In this document: one piece after another, positions 28,531-30,250 of the stretch | Numbering within the stretch: the stretch's first letter is position 1 | How the letters are laid out: the number at the start of each line of letters is the position of its first letter | NCBI GenBank assembly: GCA_046727855.1 | Contig: JBKPDL010000031.1 | Location: 1-30,250 of the forward strand | DNA: 30,250 bases | Reading direction: 5' to 3' | DNA from: DASPWV01 sp046727855 | GTDB lineage: Bacteria > Acidobacteriota > Vicinamibacteria > Vicinamibacterales > UBA2999 | Made by a program: the position numbers and the translations under genes | The notes under the pieces: generated by a model | Seen by the model: the letters and a program-made list of their open reading frames with translations, nothing else | Databases searched by the model: none | Told to the model about the DNA's origin: nothing

Positions 28531-29121
28531 GTGCAGCTGAGCCTGCCACTAAGTGGACCGACCGCAGCTGAGTCCGATGCCGTGATTTTCGTGCGGCATC
28601 GTCGTGCCCGCCGCTTTATTCTTCGCGTTTTGTCGGATGGCACGGTGCGCGTCACGATGCCGTGGCGGGGAGCCAAACGTGACGCCAAGGCCTTTGTCGA
28701 ATCGAGCCGACGGTGGATCGACAACGAGCGCGCGCGCGTGTCAAGGGCGCGCGGCGAACGCCCGCCGATCGACGTCGAACACGAAGCCGCACTGCGCGAG
28801 CGGGCGCGGCGTGAATTGCCCGCGCAACTGCTCGCGCTTGCCAGGACGCACGGCATCACCGTGCGCCGCGTCTCGATTCGCAATCAACGGACGCGCTGGG
28901 GCGCGTGTTCACCTTCCGGTGTCATCACGCTCAATTGGCGGCTGATTCAGACACCGGACTTCGTACGCGAATACGTCCTCATTCACGAGCTCATGCACCG
29001 CCGCGAGCTCGATCATTCCCGCCGGTTCTGGCGTCTTGTCGAAGCAACCTGCCCGCGCACCGCCGACGCCAGAGCGTGGCTTAGACGAGAAGGGAAGGCG
29101 TTGTGGTCCGACGCGGATTGA
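28531..29121 (+). CDS. YgjP-type metallopeptidase-fold protein (M48-like, DUF45)
   Basis: This 196-residue protein has an N-terminal barrel (VRHRRARRFILRVLSDGTVRVTMPWRGA), then IRNQRTRWGACSPSGVITLNWRLI. The zinc motif is H152-ELM-H156 with H162 in RRELDHSRRFW. This is the YgjP/DUF45 family; E. coli YgjP has been reported as a UTP pyrophosphatase, and relatives resemble WLM/SprT metalloproteases. The gene starts at GTG 28531, 21 bases from the divergent guaB-family start, and overlaps the next gene by 19 bases. The family is sure, the activity uncertain. Confidence 0.9.
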   Translation: MQLSLPLSGPTAAESDAVIFVRHRRARRFILRVLSDGTVRVTMPWRGAKRDAKAFVESSRRWIDNERARVSRARGERPPIDVEHEAALRERARRELPAQLLALARTHGITVRRVSIRNQRTRWGACSPSGVITLNWRLIQTPDFVREYVLIHELMHRRELDHSRRFWRLVEATCPRTADARAWLRREGKALWSDAD

Positions 29122-29666
29122 TCGTCGCGTGCGTCTCGTTGCTCTGGCCCCAGGTCGCTGGAGCGCAAGGGGCGAATTCCGGTTACGCCGGGTTTGCGAC
29201 CGCGTTTATCGGCGGCGCCCTCGGCGGTGACGTTAACGACGGCGGGTGGACGCCAGGGGCGTCGGTCGCCATCATCGAAGCGAGCGGGTTGGGGGCCGAG
29301 GTGGATCTGTCTCATGTCTTCAACTTCAACGGCGATCAGTACCTCGAAAGCGGGGTCACGACGCTGACCATCAACTTCACGGGCGTCGTGAACCACGACA
29401 TCGGGATGGTCCGGCCTTATGCGACCGGCGGCGTCGGCGTGCTGCGGCTGCGCGTGTGTGGTCCGGCGTGCCGCACTCAAACAGACTGGGGATTCGACGT
29501 CGGCGGCGGCGCCTTTGTCATGTTCCACGAGTCGTGGGGCGTCCGTGGAGACGTTCGCTATTTCCGCTATTTCGATCGCCTGCTCGATTCCCCTTTGGTT
29601 GATGCCGGATACTTTGATTTCTGGCGCATCTCTGCCGGAGCAACCTTCGAGTGGCCGATTCGCTAG
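29103..29666 (+). CDS. Outer-membrane beta-barrel protein
   Basis: This 187-residue protein starts at GTG 29103, overlapping the YgjP-type gene. A signal peptide (IVACVSLLWPQVAGAQG) precedes a chain of amphipathic strands: GYAGFATAFIGGAL, ASVAIIEASGLGAEVDLSHVF, MVRPYATGGVGVLRLRV, WGFDVGGGAFVMF and WGVRGDVRYFRYF, ending FWRISAGATFEWPIR. This resembles OmpA/OmpW-type 8-strand barrels. Two cysteines in CGPAC may form a disulfide in a loop. There is no specific function assignment. The stop is followed directly by a CCCTGAGCGA / GTCGAAGGG hairpin. Confidence 0.83.
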   Translation: MVRRGLIVACVSLLWPQVAGAQGANSGYAGFATAFIGGALGGDVNDGGWTPGASVAIIEASGLGAEVDLSHVFNFNGDQYLESGVTTLTINFTGVVNHDIGMVRPYATGGVGVLRLRVCGPACRTQTDWGFDVGGGAFVMFHESWGVRGDVRYFRYFDRLLDSPLVDAGYFDFWRISAGATFEWPIR

Positions 29667-29700
29667 CCCTGAGCGACGCGCGATCACCGGAGTCGAAGGG
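29667..29700. terminator. CCCTGAGCGA...GGAGTCGAAGGG hairpin
   Basis: CCCT pairs with AGGG, and CGAC with GTCG, around a short loop directly after the TAG of the barrel protein. It is a single copy of the word family at 9542-9693. It probably acts as a transcript end or 3' stabiliser, but the gap to the CBS gene is short. Confidence 0.45.
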
Positions 29701-29757
29701 AACGGCACAAGCGATGCAATGTTCTCCCCGGACCATCTACCGAGGAGGTAACCGCCG

Positions 29758-30180
29758 ATGACCTGCGGAGAATTGATGACGCCGTCGCCGACCTGCTGTT
29801 ACCCGCAACACACCATCACCGAAGTTGCGGAGATCATGGAGCGCGAAGATGTCGGTCTTGTGCCTGTCATCGAACAAGACGGCAGTAAGCTCATCGGAGT
29901 CCTCACGGATCGCGATATCGTGCTGAACGTGGTTGCGGCAGGACGCGATCCGCGCGGCACGGCGGTGAGCGAGGTGATGACGACGGGACCGATCGCGTGT
30001 CAGGAACAGGATTCGATCGAGACGGTGATGCAGCAAATGGCTGCACACCAGGTCCGCCGCATACCGATTGTGGACAAAGAGGGATCCATTGTCGGCATCA
30101 TCGCGCAGGCCGATCTGGCCACGCGTTTATCGAATCCGCGCGAAACGGGCGAAGTCGTGCAGGCAATTTCGGAGACATAG
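29758..30180 (+). CDS. CBS-domain pair protein
   Basis: This 140-residue protein is made of two CBS motifs: MTPSPTCCYPQHTITEVAEIMEREDVGLVPVIEQDGSKLIGVLTDRDIV, and VMTTGPIACQEQDSIETVMQQMAAHQVRRIPIVDKEGSIVGIIAQADL. Stand-alone CBS pairs bind adenosyl nucleotides and sense energy state, regulating partner enzymes. The Shine-Dalgarno GAGGAGGT (29742-29749) is close to ideal, suggesting high expression. The partner cannot be named; an IMPDH-type enzyme with its own CBS pair lies nearby on the other strand. Confidence 0.93.
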   Translation: MTCGELMTPSPTCCYPQHTITEVAEIMEREDVGLVPVIEQDGSKLIGVLTDRDIVLNVVAAGRDPRGTAVSEVMTTGPIACQEQDSIETVMQQMAAHQVRRIPIVDKEGSIVGIIAQADLATRLSNPRETGEVVQAISET

Positions 30181-30250
30181 GGGGATCACAGGGAGATCGG
30201 GGAGTTCGGGGAGGGGAGAGCACAGGGAGATCAGGGAGATCGGGGAGGGG
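30181..30250. repeat. GGGAGATCGGGGAG word repeat (runs off window)
   Basis: Copies of GGGAGATC, GGGGAG and CACAGGGAGATC run head to tail from the CBS stop codon to the window end. Confidence 0.75.

Overview
The window is GC-rich, gene-dense bacterial chromosome with about 29 protein genes. I saw no rRNA, tRNA, CRISPR array, transposase or phage gene. The gene mix (long Ser/Thr kinase-TPR protein, LemA/TPM pair, KGG stress protein, PagL-like outer-membrane enzyme, IspG, MopB oxidoreductase) and the many short-word intergenic repeats suggest a Gram-negative soil bacterium. Acidobacteriota, perhaps class Vicinamibacteria, is my best guess; this is inference, because no marker gene is present.

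Left block (1-4729). A leftward group holds a degenerate nucleotidyltransferase-like protein, a TPM-domain membrane protein, a LemA lipoprotein and an ECF sigma factor cut by the window edge. Diverging from it is a YvcK-family protein. A stand-alone LigD-type 3'-phosphoesterase follows on the minus strand.

Central highlight (4769-8836). A tight plus-strand operon encodes a sodium:solute symporter, a radical SAM protein and an ATP-grasp ligase. The radical SAM frame meets a TGA at 7539-7541 that I read as selenocysteine. The next codons complete the tail C-U-A-E-P-N-G-E-Q-L-A-L-V, and the true stop overlaps the ATP-grasp start as ATGA. A SECIS-like hairpin lies between the two. A conventional gene caller would truncate this protein.

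Middle (8841-16604). This part has a YggX-like iron/oxidative-damage protein, a small Cys-containing protein, a KGG stress protein behind a textbook sigma-54 promoter, a molybdopterin oxidoreductase, a type II NADH dehydrogenase, a receptor-like Ser/Thr kinase with TPRs, and a translationally coupled small lipoprotein.

Right (16605-30250). A long leftward series carries D-aminoacylase, GNAT acetyltransferase, IspG, a small unknown, a Gfo/Idh/MocA oxidoreductase, a DUF1572/DinB-like protein, an NCS2 purine permease, a MetR-like LysR regulator, an RRM protein with a Gly/Pro/Arg-rich and acidic tail, and a small conserved-looking protein. After these come a methyltransferase, a PagL-like deacylase, an IMPDH/GMP-reductase-family enzyme, a YgjP-type metalloprotein, an outer-membrane barrel protein and a CBS-pair protein.

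Across the window most larger gaps hold a degenerate repeat built from one short 'word' (for example CGGAACC, AGGTGC, GGAGATTT, GATTGCAG, AACTTTG, CGCAGATAA). These are often in both orientations, so that they fold into hairpins. Several run into coding sequence and supply N-terminal extensions or stop codons.
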